From Psychrobacter sp. (GTDB lineage: Bacteria; Pseudomonadota; Gammaproteobacteria; Pseudomonadales; Moraxellaceae), in NCBI GenBank assembly GCA_029264635.1, contig JARIAA010000008.1, positions 1 to 10,944 of the forward strand: a stretch of 10,944 nt of DNA, given 5' to 3'. A program made the translations under genes and the position numbers. Positions 1 through 7,649 of this stretch are shown one piece after another. How positions within the stretch are numbered: position 1 is the stretch's first letter; every line of letters begins with the position of its first letter. Under the pieces are notes generated by a model. It ran no database searches and was not told where the DNA came from. It saw only the letters and a program-made list of their open reading frames with translations.

Positions 1-63
1 GATGATTTGTAGCCTTGCTAAAGAGGTTGTTTTAAACACGTCTGTTAAAATGGCGGGATCAGG

Positions 64-1209
64 TTAGCGTTGGCTTTCTAAATGTTTGATCAACGCTGCC
101 AACTCGTCTTGATTGTGAAAAAATATCTCCACACTACCCTGCCCGTCTTTTTTGTGTTTCAGCTTCACTTCAGCTCCCAACATATCAGTCAGGCGCTGCG
201 TTAAACGTTCAGCATCACGAGTTTGCAATTGTTCGATACGGTCAACCTTGGGTGCAGGATTTAAGATTGACTTAACCAGCTTCTCAGCTTCGCGTACGGT
301 CATCCCACCATAGATGATTTTTTGTGCGATGATAGGCTGCTGCTCTGAAGATAATGCCAGCAGCGTACGTGCGTGCCCCATATCTAGAGCACTGGTCGCC
401 AGATGATCTTTTACCGTATCATGCAACTGATTCAGACGTAGTAGATTCGACACTGTCGTCCGTGCTTTACCGACGACATCTGCAATCATTGCATGACTCA
501 TGCCAAACTCAGTATGAAAACGCTGTAGTGCCGCCGCTTGTTCAATCACAGATAAATCTTCGCGCTGAATATTTTCAATCAACGCCAAAGCAATCGCCAA
601 CTCATCCGATAAAGCGCGTTCAATAGCAGGAATGACCGATTTCCCTGCCATTTTTGCAGCGCGCCAGCGGCGCTCACCAGCGATGATCTCATGAGTGACC
701 TCTTTAGCACTTTTATCTTCAGTGGCCAGTAGCGGCCGGATAACAATAGGCTGCATAATGCCGTGTTGTTCAATCGATGAGGCAAGCTCAGCTAAGGCCG
801 TTTCACTCATATCGCGGCGCGGTTGATATTTACCAGCTTGCAGCTGCGTTACAGCAATTTGTACCAAACTGATTTGGTCTTCAGAGGTGATACTATCAAC
901 ACTATGGTTGAGCATTTTCGTATTCAGTGTTTTCGCACTGTTTTTGGCCTGCTGACGGGTTTTAACAGGGTTACGCGGCGCGCGACTACTAATATTACTG
1001 CTTGTCTGTTGATTGTCGTCTTTTGCAGGGGTTTGTCCAGCAATCAAGTCTGGCGTCTGAGTAGTAGGCTCAGCAGCAGTCATCGCATCGACATCGTATA
1101 CGACAGTATCATCTTGCAAAGCGGAGGCGGTAATTTGCTTTTCTTTTTTGATCGACCCTAATAAGGCATCTAAACCTCGATTGGCAGCCAATCCTCGTTT
1201 TTTCGCCAT
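64..1209 (-). CDS. parB: ParB chromosome-partitioning protein (CTP-dependent DNA clamp)
   Basis: This is the centromere-binding partner of ParA: ParB proteins load at parS, bind CTP and spread along DNA to drive origin segregation. The 381-residue product opens with a basic KKRGLAANRGLDALLG-like motif (residues 3-18), the family's ParA-stimulating N-terminus. A low-complexity linker at about 25-115 is longer than usual. The ParB/Srx nucleotide-binding domain follows at about 115-220, with GERRWRAA at 178-185 and ENIQRE at 212-217. A helix-turn-helix lies near 236-258 and a C-terminal dimerisation region near 335-381. The ATG is preceded on the minus strand by a GAGGATAGGT-type ribosome binding site. 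The gene lies 135 bases downstream of parA on the same strand, so an operon is likely. After its stop there is only a weak AT-rich hairpin (about 30-50). The family call is firm. Confidence 0.96.
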   Translation of the reverse strand: MAKKRGLAANRGLDALLGSIKKEKQITASALQDDTVVYDVDAMTAAEPTTQTPDLIAGQTPAKDDNQQTSSNISSRAPRNPVKTRQQAKNSAKTLNTKMLNHSVDSITSEDQISLVQIAVTQLQAGKYQPRRDMSETALAELASSIEQHGIMQPIVIRPLLATEDKSAKEVTHEIIAGERRWRAAKMAGKSVIPAIERALSDELAIALALIENIQREDLSVIEQAAALQRFHTEFGMSHAMIADVVGKARTTVSNLLRLNQLHDTVKDHLATSALDMGHARTLLALSSEQQPIIAQKIIYGGMTVREAEKLVKSILNPAPKVDRIEQLQTRDAERLTQRLTDMLGAEVKLKHKKDGQGSVEIFFHNQDELAALIKHLESQR

Positions 1210-1344
1210 GATTACCTATCCTCTAACGCTAAAATAAAAGCCGAATGACTGTGAATGAGTACTTACTGATAAATGTAATAGTTAATGCTTTGTAAGCTAG
1301 CTGATAATGCACTGACTCGCTTTTTTGACAATCATAAGCGGCTA

Positions 1345-2124
1345 TTAGCGACTTTGTTTAATGACTTCAGCAGCTAACTTTTGGTAAGCGCGCGCGCCTT
1401 TTGACCACCTCTCATAGGATATGACTGGTAAGCCATGCGCAGGGGCTTCTGCTAAGCGAATGTTTCTAGGAATGTGGGTTTTATACATCGTATCGCCAAA
1501 ATGCGCCTCCAGCTCAGCAGATACATCTCGAGCCAGCGTATTACGCGCATCAAATAAAGTTCTGACAACACCACGTATGTACAGCTTAGGATTGAGCTCA
1601 GTTAGGCGCTCAATCGTCTGTGATAAATCGGCAAGGCCTTCTAAGGCATAATATTCACACTGCATCGGAATAATAACGCTATCTGTAGCAACTAATGCAT
1701 TAATCGTGAGCAGGTTCAAACTTGGCGCACAATCCATAATAATATAATCATAGGGGGTTTTTTTAGACGTGGCCTCAGCATTTACTAAGTCAGTCATCGC
1801 TGTTTTTAAGAGCTCATGACTGTTGGTCTGACCCATCAAAGTAACGTCCATACCTGCCAGCTCACGATTGGCGCCGATAACATCGAATCCTGCTGGGCTC
1901 ATAAAAGTAGCATCCTGCAATGACACTCCATCAAGTAAAACATCTGCAATGGTCAGCTCTAATGCATTTTTATCTAGACCTGTACCGCTGGTCGCATTAC
2001 CTTGTGGGTCTAAATCAATCAGCAATACACGTTTACGCTTGGCGGCCAAACTGGCAGTCAAGTTTACCGCTGTCGTTGTTTTACCAACGCCGCCTTTTTG
2101 ATTCGCAATGGCTATGATTTCCAT
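1345..2124 (-). CDS. parA: ParA/Soj-type chromosome-partitioning ATPase
   Basis: This is a deviant-Walker ATPase that binds the nucleoid non-specifically and moves ParB-parS complexes; it is cytoplasmic and nucleoid-associated. From the chosen start (259 residues), KGGVGKTT at 10-17 is the deviant Walker A motif with its signature lysine K10. LLIDLDPQGN at about 34-43 is the A' motif and MDCAPS at about 130-135 is Walker B. The length and the short start MEIIAIANQKGG are typical of chromosomal rather than plasmid ParA, since there is no N-terminal HTH extension. An in-frame ATG four codons upstream (2134-2136) is possible, but the internal ATG has the better-placed purine-rich GAGTGAGTG upstream and matches the usual family start. 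It sits between rsmG and parB, the standard bacterial order, and is probably co-transcribed with parB. Confidence 0.95.
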   Translation of the reverse strand: MEIIAIANQKGGVGKTTTAVNLTASLAAKRKRVLLIDLDPQGNATSGTGLDKNALELTIADVLLDGVSLQDATFMSPAGFDVIGANRELAGMDVTLMGQTNSHELLKTAMTDLVNAEATSKKTPYDYIIMDCAPSLNLLTINALVATDSVIIPMQCEYYALEGLADLSQTIERLTELNPKLYIRGVVRTLFDARNTLARDVSAELEAHFGDTMYKTHIPRNIRLAEAPAHGLPVISYERWSKGARAYQKLAAEVIKQSR

Positions 2125-2175
2125 ACACTCACTCAATTTGATTGGGGTCTGTTATGGGTTCTAATCAGACTTTAA

Positions 2176-2275
2176 CACTAGATTTTTATTATTACGCTCA
2201 TTAATGAAACTGCTTAATTGTCAACAAAATTTTGCGTGAATACTCATATTATTGATGTTTCACCAAAATCTAGTG
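2176..2275. repeat. 11-bp perfect inverted repeat flanking the rsmG-parA spacer
   Basis: CACTAGATTTT at 2176-2186 is matched by its exact reverse complement AAAATCTAGTG at 2265-2275, with 78 bases between. The arms enclose most of the spacer, including the candidate parA -35 box. The flanks (TTTAA on the left, ACTGT on the right) show no target-site duplication, so a small mobile element is not supported. It may be a binding site pair or chance in AT-rich DNA. Confidence 0.45.
2196..2224 (-). promoter_or_regulatory. Candidate parA promoter
   Basis: Read on the minus strand, a perfect TTGACA -35 hexamer occupies 2224-2219. No good -10 box stands at 16-18 bases; the sequence there is ATGAGC-like. 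The position, about 95 bases upstream of the parA start, fits a promoter letting parA-parB be transcribed independently of rsmG. The weak -10 keeps this tentative. Confidence 0.28.
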
Positions 2276-2298
2276 ACTGTTTCATGACTGCTCATAGC

Positions 2299-3015
2299 TT
2301 AGACATTTTTGATAGATAATTCAATCAAATGACGACTATCATGTAAACGCGGCACGTTAAGCTCAACAGTCTTCATTTGCCATTCTTGACTGAGCACCTG
2401 TAGCTCATCATCCGCTGGTGCCTTACCTTTCATGGCGCATAGATGACCACCACGCGCTAAACAAGGCTGTGCCACTTCTACAAAATCTATTAAGCTTGCA
2501 AACGCTCTGGAGGTGATCACTTCATAAACGGTGTCATGCGCCTCAATACGTGAGGCAATCGGTTGTACATTGCTCAGATCAAGCTCACTACTGATCTGCT
2601 TGATAAAGCGGATTTTTTTCTGATTGCTATCAAGGGCAGTACATAGGCGCTCAGGCTGGCAAATTGCAATAATGACCGCTGGCAATCCAGCACCTGTACC
2701 GATATCCAGCAGCGAGCCTTGGGGCAAATGCGGTATAATAGCCAAACAATCAATGACATGTTTGACTAAAGCTTCTATCGGGTCAGTAATGGCGGTCAGA
2801 TTATACGCTTTATTCCACAATAAAAGCTGGTCTAAGTATAATAATAACGTAAGCTGCTGTGCGTCACTTAGCGATAGACCAAGCGTTTGCGTTGCTTGTG
2901 CCAAAATATTGGCAAGCGTCGGTAACTGCGCCCCAAGCTTTACAAAACCTGTCGGATCAATGCTGGCATGATCTGTACTAGTAGACATTAAAGAGCGGTT
3001 TGCAGAATCTGACAT
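2299..3015 (-). CDS. rsmG: 16S rRNA (guanine-N7)-methyltransferase RsmG
   Basis: RsmG (GidB) transfers a methyl group from S-adenosylmethionine to N7 of G527 in 16S rRNA; in other bacteria its loss gives low-level streptomycin resistance. The 238-residue protein has an N-terminal helical part, NLTAI at 72-76, and the SAM-binding glycine loop DIGTGAGLPA at about 104-113. SRAFASL at about 169-175 and MKGK at 195-198 are also family signatures. It is about 30 residues longer than E. coli RsmG, all at the N-terminus. An in-frame ATG at 2986-2988 could be the true start, but neither start has a strong ribosome binding site; a GGAT about 13 bases upstream slightly favours the longer form. It lies upstream of parA on the same strand (gap about 160-175 bases) and is divergent from the Lon-related gene. 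Confidence 0.95.
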   Translation of the reverse strand: MSDSANRSLMSTSTDHASIDPTGFVKLGAQLPTLANILAQATQTLGLSLSDAQQLTLLLYLDQLLLWNKAYNLTAITDPIEALVKHVIDCLAIIPHLPQGSLLDIGTGAGLPAVIIAICQPERLCTALDSNQKKIRFIKQISSELDLSNVQPIASRIEAHDTVYEVITSRAFASLIDFVEVAQPCLARGGHLCAMKGKAPADDELQVLSQEWQMKTVELNVPRLHDSRHLIELSIKNV

Positions 3016-3317
3016 ACGATAGATTATCCAGTTTTGGCGTGTGAACCGCTCATTTTATCATGCAGGCTGCTTATTGAATAGTTGCAGATTGCGCCAATGT
3101 CCGTCATCTTATACTATCCATCTAGCTGTTAGCGTATTATTCTTCGCTTATGAGCATGAATATAACGTAAACTTCACTCATATTGACTTTTAATCACGGA
3201 CAGATAATACAAAACTATCTTAAATGATTTACTTAAAAGGATAAGACATCTCATAAGATATAACGATTAAAAACATTACCCTTTAGCCAACACTTTTCGA
3301 GATTTTACCAGACGCCT
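3016..3317. other. Divergent spacer between rsmG and the Lon-related gene
   Basis: This 302-base spacer has no convincing open reading frame. It must hold promoters in both directions. On the plus strand the best candidate is at 3182-3209 (listed separately). On the minus strand there are only weak matches, such as TATAAG near 3107-3112 without a good -35. A DnaA-box-like TTATCCAGT at about 3024-3032 departs from the consensus and is isolated, so I do not call an origin. Confidence 0.6.
3182..3209 (+). promoter_or_regulatory. Candidate promoter for the Lon-related protease
   Basis: TTGACT at 3182-3187 (5 of 6 matches to the -35 consensus) is followed after 16 bases by TAATAC at 3204-3209 (4 of 6 matches to the -10). 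This would give a leader of about 100 bases before the ATG at 3318. No sigma-32-like heat-shock motif was seen. Confidence 0.3.
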
Positions 3318-6146
3318 ATGACCGAACAACCAACTGCTCCTATGACTCAACCCTCAGACGATAATACTGCGATGACATCGACCACTATGACGATAAAAAC
3401 CGACCCTGTACTAGTAAACGAAAACGCTGAGGAGAACCAGAACAGTATCCTGACATCTGACCCAATATTTATAACCGTCAATCAGCGCTGCCTTATCACT
3501 GCTAATAAGCTAAAGCGTTACAGCCATGTCGATAGCTTACCGATTGATACCCGCACTGCGCCAGATTTGGATATCGGCTTTGGACAAAAGCGAGCGCTCA
3601 AAGCCTTACATACAGCACTCGATATTAAAGCAAGTGGCTATCATGTCTTTGCTGCTGGAGAAAACGGGCTGGGTAAACGTACGGTCATAAGTCGCCTATT
3701 ACAGCGTATCGCTATGGACGCCCCAACGCCAGATGATTGGGTTTATGTGCACAATTTTACGGATCCTCGTACGCCTTTAGCCCTGCATCTGCCTGCTGGA
3801 CAAGCCATATTGTTACAGCAGCAAATTAATGAGTTATGGTTACAGGCAAAAAAACGCTTGAGCCAGCGCTTTCGTAGTGACCAATACCAAAGCAAAATCG
3901 AAGCAATCAAAAACGATACCCATCAAAAAGAAAGCCTCGCCTACGACGCTCTTAATGCAGAAGGCAAACAATACGACTTGGCGCTGACGTTTCGCTCGTT
4001 CGATAACAAAGCCGTCTTTGTACATCCAAGCCAGCTAGCATCAGGTGAAGACAATAAGACAGCGTTTGATTCTTCCGCGCCCAACCATACTGTAGATAAT
4101 AAAAACCATTTAGAAGAAAACGTGGGTTTAACAGATGGGACGACAAAAAGTCATGATTCTTCAGAATATAACGTCGATAAAGCGCCTCAAGCCAACACTA
4201 ACATACAAAGCGATCATGAGTCTGAGCTCAGTAATTTTACACAAAAAAACCATATGCAAAAAAGGCTCAGTCAACTAACCATCGCTTTAGAGCAACTAGA
4301 GGATGAGGCCAATGATGCGATAGAAGCCTTACACCGAGATATTGCTCGCCGCGCGTTACAACCTTTATTTGCGCCCATACGCGATCAATTTGCCAAGCTC
4401 CCCGCTGTCATCAGTTATTTTGATGCCATATTTGCTGATATGGTCACTCATGTAGAGCGTATTGTTAACGGTGATGATGAGGAATTTATCACCGCTGTGC
4501 TCGCAACTACGCCCAGCAGGTACGCGGTCAATGTTATGGTTAGTCATGAGCCTGAGAGCGGCGCACCTGTCATATTTGAAGACTTGCCGACTCACCTCAA
4601 CTTATTAGGACATGTGGAGCAAATTACTCAATTGGGTACGGTGACCACTGATGTCAGTATGATACGTGCAGGCGCGCTACACCGAGCAAATGGGGGCTAT
4701 TTATTATTAGAAGCCAGTCATGTACTCGAGCACCCTTATGCGTGGCAAGGGTTAAAGCGCGCGCTACAGTCGCGCAAAATCAAACTATCTAGCCTTGAGC
4801 AAATGCTGACCTTGACAGGCAGCTTGTCGTTAGCGCCTGCACCGATTGACCTTGATATTAAAGTGATTTTGCTGGGAGAAGCAGATTTATATTATGAGTT
4901 ATTAGAGCTGGAGCCTGAGTTTGATGCGGTGTTTAAAATTCGCGCGGACTTTCATGATGATGTGACGCGTACACAAGCGCATGAGCTGGCATTGGTTGCC
5001 AAAATGGCAGATATTATCGAGTACGCTCAGCTTTATCCTTTCGATAGCAGCGCGCAAGCGGCACTTCTTGAGCATCTAAGCTTGCAAGCTGAGGACCAAG
5101 ATCGTCTCAGTTTGCATAGTGATAGCCTGATTAAACTTTTACATGAGTCCAATCGGCATGCGCGTCTCAATGATCGAACCATCGTAAATGCCACTCATGT
5201 TACCCAAGCTATCAGTGATATGGATGAGCGCTCAGGATACTTGCGCGATCTGTACTGGGATGAGCTTAAAAACGGTCAACAGCTGATTAATACTCAAGGT
5301 CATGCGGTCGGACAAGTCAATGCCCTCACTGTTGTCAGCTATGCTGATAGCGAGTTTGGCATGCCAGCGCGTCTTACCGCTGTGATTCAGCCCAATATTG
5401 GGGCGGGCGAGATTCTCGATATTGAGCGTGATGTCGATTTGGGCGGCAGTCTCCATGCCAAAGGTATGCTCATTATGACCAGCTACTTGCGTGCGTTATT
5501 TAGCCAGCATCATGCGCTAAATTTTAGCGCCTCTCTCGCTTTTGAACAAAGCTACGCTCATATTGATGGCGATAGCGCGACAGTCAGTGAAGCTTGTGCG
5601 CTCCTCTCGGCTTTAGCAAACGCGCCTATTAACCAATCCTTTGCCATCACGGGCTCTATGAACCAGTTAGGTGAAGTACAGGCAGTCGGCGGTATCAATG
5701 CCAAGATTGCAGGCTTCTATGATGCTTGCCGCGAGCAAGGCATGACGGGCCAACAAGGGGTGGTCATTCCAATGGCCAACGTCAAGCAGTTGATGCTGCG
5801 TGACGACATCATTGCCGCAGTTGAAGCCGGTAGCTTCTATATTTATGGCGTACATACGATTAGTGAGGCTTTAACTTTAATGACTGGCCTGGCAATTGAT
5901 ACGATGAATAAAAAAGGTCGCTATCGTAAAGACACTTTATTTGGCAAAGTCTTACGGCGCTTAATGTTGTGGGATGAAAACCAAGATACCGATGATATCG
6001 CTGACGATAAAAAGTCAAAGAAGAAAGCCAAAAAAAAGCGTAAAGCCAAACATCAAAAAAAGGACAATAACAATGAAAGGAAGCAGCGTAAAAAAGAAAA
6101 AGATAACGGCAAAGCGGGCATCATTCAAGATAGTATCGAACCCTAG
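3318..6146 (+). CDS. Lon-related AAA+ ATP-dependent serine protease
   Basis: This is a cytoplasmic ATP-driven protease of the Lon-like group typified by the AAA_32 and Lon_C Pfam domains (E. coli YcbZ is a relative), distinct from classical Lon. Of 942 residues, the Walker A motif GENGLGKRT is at about 114-122. The family motif HRANGGYLLLEA is at about 455-466 and the AAA lid follows near 540-640. The proteolytic domain is at about 660-860, with the DGDS serine S753 and the lysine K796 of the NAKIAGF motif. Their 43-residue spacing matches the Ser-Lys dyad of E. coli Lon, so it should be active. Three parts look like additions to the family core: an N-terminal 50 residues, an acidic insert at about 238-310 followed by a coiled-coil helix, and a lysine-rich tail at about 890-942. 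The start has no clear ribosome binding site, and ATGs at 3342 or 3372 remain possible. Confidence 0.93.
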   Translation: MTEQPTAPMTQPSDDNTAMTSTTMTIKTDPVLVNENAEENQNSILTSDPIFITVNQRCLITANKLKRYSHVDSLPIDTRTAPDLDIGFGQKRALKALHTALDIKASGYHVFAAGENGLGKRTVISRLLQRIAMDAPTPDDWVYVHNFTDPRTPLALHLPAGQAILLQQQINELWLQAKKRLSQRFRSDQYQSKIEAIKNDTHQKESLAYDALNAEGKQYDLALTFRSFDNKAVFVHPSQLASGEDNKTAFDSSAPNHTVDNKNHLEENVGLTDGTTKSHDSSEYNVDKAPQANTNIQSDHESELSNFTQKNHMQKRLSQLTIALEQLEDEANDAIEALHRDIARRALQPLFAPIRDQFAKLPAVISYFDAIFADMVTHVERIVNGDDEEFITAVLATTPSRYAVNVMVSHEPESGAPVIFEDLPTHLNLLGHVEQITQLGTVTTDVSMIRAGALHRANGGYLLLEASHVLEHPYAWQGLKRALQSRKIKLSSLEQMLTLTGSLSLAPAPIDLDIKVILLGEADLYYELLELEPEFDAVFKIRADFHDDVTRTQAHELALVAKMADIIEYAQLYPFDSSAQAALLEHLSLQAEDQDRLSLHSDSLIKLLHESNRHARLNDRTIVNATHVTQAISDMDERSGYLRDLYWDELKNGQQLINTQGHAVGQVNALTVVSYADSEFGMPARLTAVIQPNIGAGEILDIERDVDLGGSLHAKGMLIMTSYLRALFSQHHALNFSASLAFEQSYAHIDGDSATVSEACALLSALANAPINQSFAITGSMNQLGEVQAVGGINAKIAGFYDACREQGMTGQQGVVIPMANVKQLMLRDDIIAAVEAGSFYIYGVHTISEALTLMTGLAIDTMNKKGRYRKDTLFGKVLRRLMLWDENQDTDDIADDKKSKKKAKKKRKAKHQKKDNNNERKQRKKEKDNGKAGIIQDSIEP
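6030..6062 (+). other. Two in-frame A_AAA_AAG slippery heptamers in the protease tail
   Basis: A run of eight A's (6030-6037) gives A_AAA_AAG at 6032-6038 in the zero frame, and a run of seven A's (6055-6061) gives a second at 6056-6062. This is the heptamer used for programmed -1 frameshifting in E. coli dnaX. A -1 shift at the first reads GCG then TAA, giving about 908 residues instead of 942 and removing most of the basic tail. At the second it reads GGA, CAA, TAA. The upstream purines are not a clear Shine-Dalgarno stimulator and I see no strong downstream hairpin. The sites may simply follow from lysine-rich AT-leaning coding. Confidence 0.35.
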
Positions 6147-6276
6147 TAACTTATCAAGTGACTTATATTGTTTAGCGCTTTTTTAAAGAATGCGTTTATT
6201 TTATATATTTAAAAGTGCCCTTTAAAAAAATTGCTAAATATTTGAGTATGATAAGCTGCATCTAAACTTTCTAGAC

Positions 6277-6316
6277 GTTACAACTATTTTCTGCGATGAT
6301 AAATAGTCGTTATACT
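6277..6316 (+). promoter_or_regulatory. Palindrome over a candidate -10 box upstream of the WYL regulator
   Basis: Two 13-base arms, 6277-6289 and 6301-6313, match at 10 of 13 positions as an inverted repeat; the inner seven bases, ACTATTT and AAATAGT, are perfect. The spacer is 11 bases. TATACT at 6311-6316 (5 of 6 -10 matches) overlaps the right arm; the -35 region is weak. The placement fits an operator for autoregulation by the following gene, but that is inference. Confidence 0.35.
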
Positions 6317-6407
6317 CAGTAAAAAATGTATTGGATATTTTCCAGACAGTATCTGCTTAATAATGTTGACTTATTATTATGACGGACTTTATATAGGTTA
6401 TCTTTTA

Positions 6408-7544
6408 ATGACTGTGCAAAACGTTAACGTAACAGACACCTCTACCCCCAATGCTGCTGATAACCAAGCAGATCCGCCTTTCGTATCACTTACTAAAGAG
6501 CTTGACAATGCAGATACTGCTACTGCGGCTAGCCGTCATGGGGCAGCGACTACTGCGCGTCAATGGCAAGTACTCTCCCAGCTCCAGCGCAATCGCTGGA
6601 TGGGTACCACCCATATCTATGAGCAGCTTCAATTAGCAGGTTTTGACATCAGTTTACGTACAGTACAACGAGACTTAAACGCTCTAGCTAAACGTTTCCC
6701 GATTGAGAAAAACAATGCCAATCCTCAAGGCTGGCGCTGGAAAGATGATGCGCCCCTACAAAGCTTGCCACATATGAATCTATCACAAGCAGTCGCGTTT
6801 AATATGGTCGAAGCCAATCTCACTCAGCTGCTGCCGCCCGCTATTTTAGATGAGCTATTCCCGTGGTTTGATTTGGCGCGCCGGCAACTTAAAAACAGCA
6901 AGGTCACGCATTCGTGGATTGATCGCGTTCGTATTGAGACGGCAACTCAGCCACTCATTGCGCCGCATATCGATTTGGATAGTAAAGACAATATTTATCA
7001 TGCTTTATTTTATCAATTGCAAATCAAAGCCTGTTATACGCGTAGCAATAAATCAGAGGCCAGCGAATACACCTTAAATCCTATCGCCATCATTCAGCGC
7101 GGGGTGATTATCTACTTGCTGGCAACTCGCACCGATGATCCAGATGCTATTATCCGCACCTTTGCCCTGCATCGATTTGCCAGTGTCGAGATACTTGAAA
7201 GCAGCGCATTAACCCCAAACAACTTCCATTTGGACAGCTATTTAGATGCAGGAAGCATGGGCTTTACGCACCCACTATTAAGCCGATTACCTGATTATGG
7301 CAAAAACACAGCTATTGAGCTGCAATTTACCGCAAAAGCAGGCAAAAGTCTGACAGAAAGTAAGCTCAGTGAAGATCAGACAGTGACGGTCAATGACGAT
7401 GAGACTTTGACGATTCAGGCAACCGTTAATTTAACGTCGCAATTGGTCTGGTGGCTACGTGGGTTTGGCAAAGGCTTGTTAAACGCAAAGCCGCCACTGC
7501 TTTACCAAGTCGTATTAGATCAAACTCTAGCTGATGAACCATGA
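6408..7544 (+). CDS. WYL-domain transcriptional regulator (DeoR/YafY type)
   Basis: Proteins of this group bind DNA by an N-terminal winged helix and sense a ligand, often a nucleotide or nucleic-acid derivative, with the WYL domain. From the chosen start (378 residues) there is a disordered leader to about 48, then a winged helix at about 50-112 with the recognition-helix stretch SLRTVQRDL at 82-90. The WYL core lies at about 193-263, with the TFALHRF segment at 251-257, and a WCX-like C-terminal extension at about 300-375. An ATG 15 codons upstream (6363) is in frame, but it would add a tyrosine-rich leader and has no ribosome binding site. The ATG at 6408 has AGGT about 10 bases upstream. 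It lies 261 bases after the protease and 105 bases before the TerD-like gene, all on the same strand. The target is unknown; a palindrome upstream may be its own operator. Confidence 0.85.
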   Translation: MTVQNVNVTDTSTPNAADNQADPPFVSLTKELDNADTATAASRHGAATTARQWQVLSQLQRNRWMGTTHIYEQLQLAGFDISLRTVQRDLNALAKRFPIEKNNANPQGWRWKDDAPLQSLPHMNLSQAVAFNMVEANLTQLLPPAILDELFPWFDLARRQLKNSKVTHSWIDRVRIETATQPLIAPHIDLDSKDNIYHALFYQLQIKACYTRSNKSEASEYTLNPIAIIQRGVIIYLLATRTDDPDAIIRTFALHRFASVEILESSALTPNNFHLDSYLDAGSMGFTHPLLSRLPDYGKNTAIELQFTAKAGKSLTESKLSEDQTVTVNDDETLTIQATVNLTSQLVWWLRGFGKGLLNAKPPLLYQVVLDQTLADEP

Positions 7545-7590
7545 TCTCGATATTAAAGCTCATCAGCCCATTAAGAATTTAAATAATCAC

Positions 7591-7621
7591 TTGAAAACTT
7601 ATATTCAAATTCTCTTATAAA
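7591..7621 (+). promoter_or_regulatory. Candidate promoter for the TerD-like gene
   Basis: TTGAAA at 7591-7596 is followed by TTATAA at 7615-7620 (18-base spacing), overlapping TATAAA at 7616-7621 (19-base spacing). It lies about 30 bases upstream of the start codon. It suggests the gene can be transcribed without the WYL regulator. Confidence 0.4.
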
Positions 7622-7649
7622 GACAATTGCAGCATCAACAAGGAATATC

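Noticed and set aside
354..1161. Plus-strand open frames inside parB, and similar antisense frames in parA, rsmG, the protease and the channel
   Set aside because: They lie wholly within well-supported genes, lack ribosome binding sites and have no recognisable domains.
2176..2275. Small transposon-like element (MITE) bounded by the 11-bp arms
   Set aside because: There is no target-site duplication, no second copy in the window and no resemblance to known terminal repeats that I can recall.
2256..2285. TGTTTCAC and TGTTTCAT, like the left half of parS, in the rsmG-parA spacer
   Set aside because: Neither is followed by the GTGAAACA half, so there is no palindrome; they are at best degenerate half sites.
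3024..3032. DnaA-box-like TTATCCAGT near rsmG, hinting at an origin
   Set aside because: It is a single site departing from the consensus, with no cluster and no AT-rich unwinding region with repeats.
5974..6186. 70-residue lysine-rich reading frame over the end of the protease gene
   Set aside because: It is the +1 shadow of the lysine-rich tail with no ribosome binding site of its own. It would matter only if +1 slippage were shown.
6363..6407. 15-codon N-terminal extension of the WYL regulator
   Set aside because: It has no ribosome binding site and an unusual tyrosine-rich composition; the ATG at 6408 has AGGT upstream.
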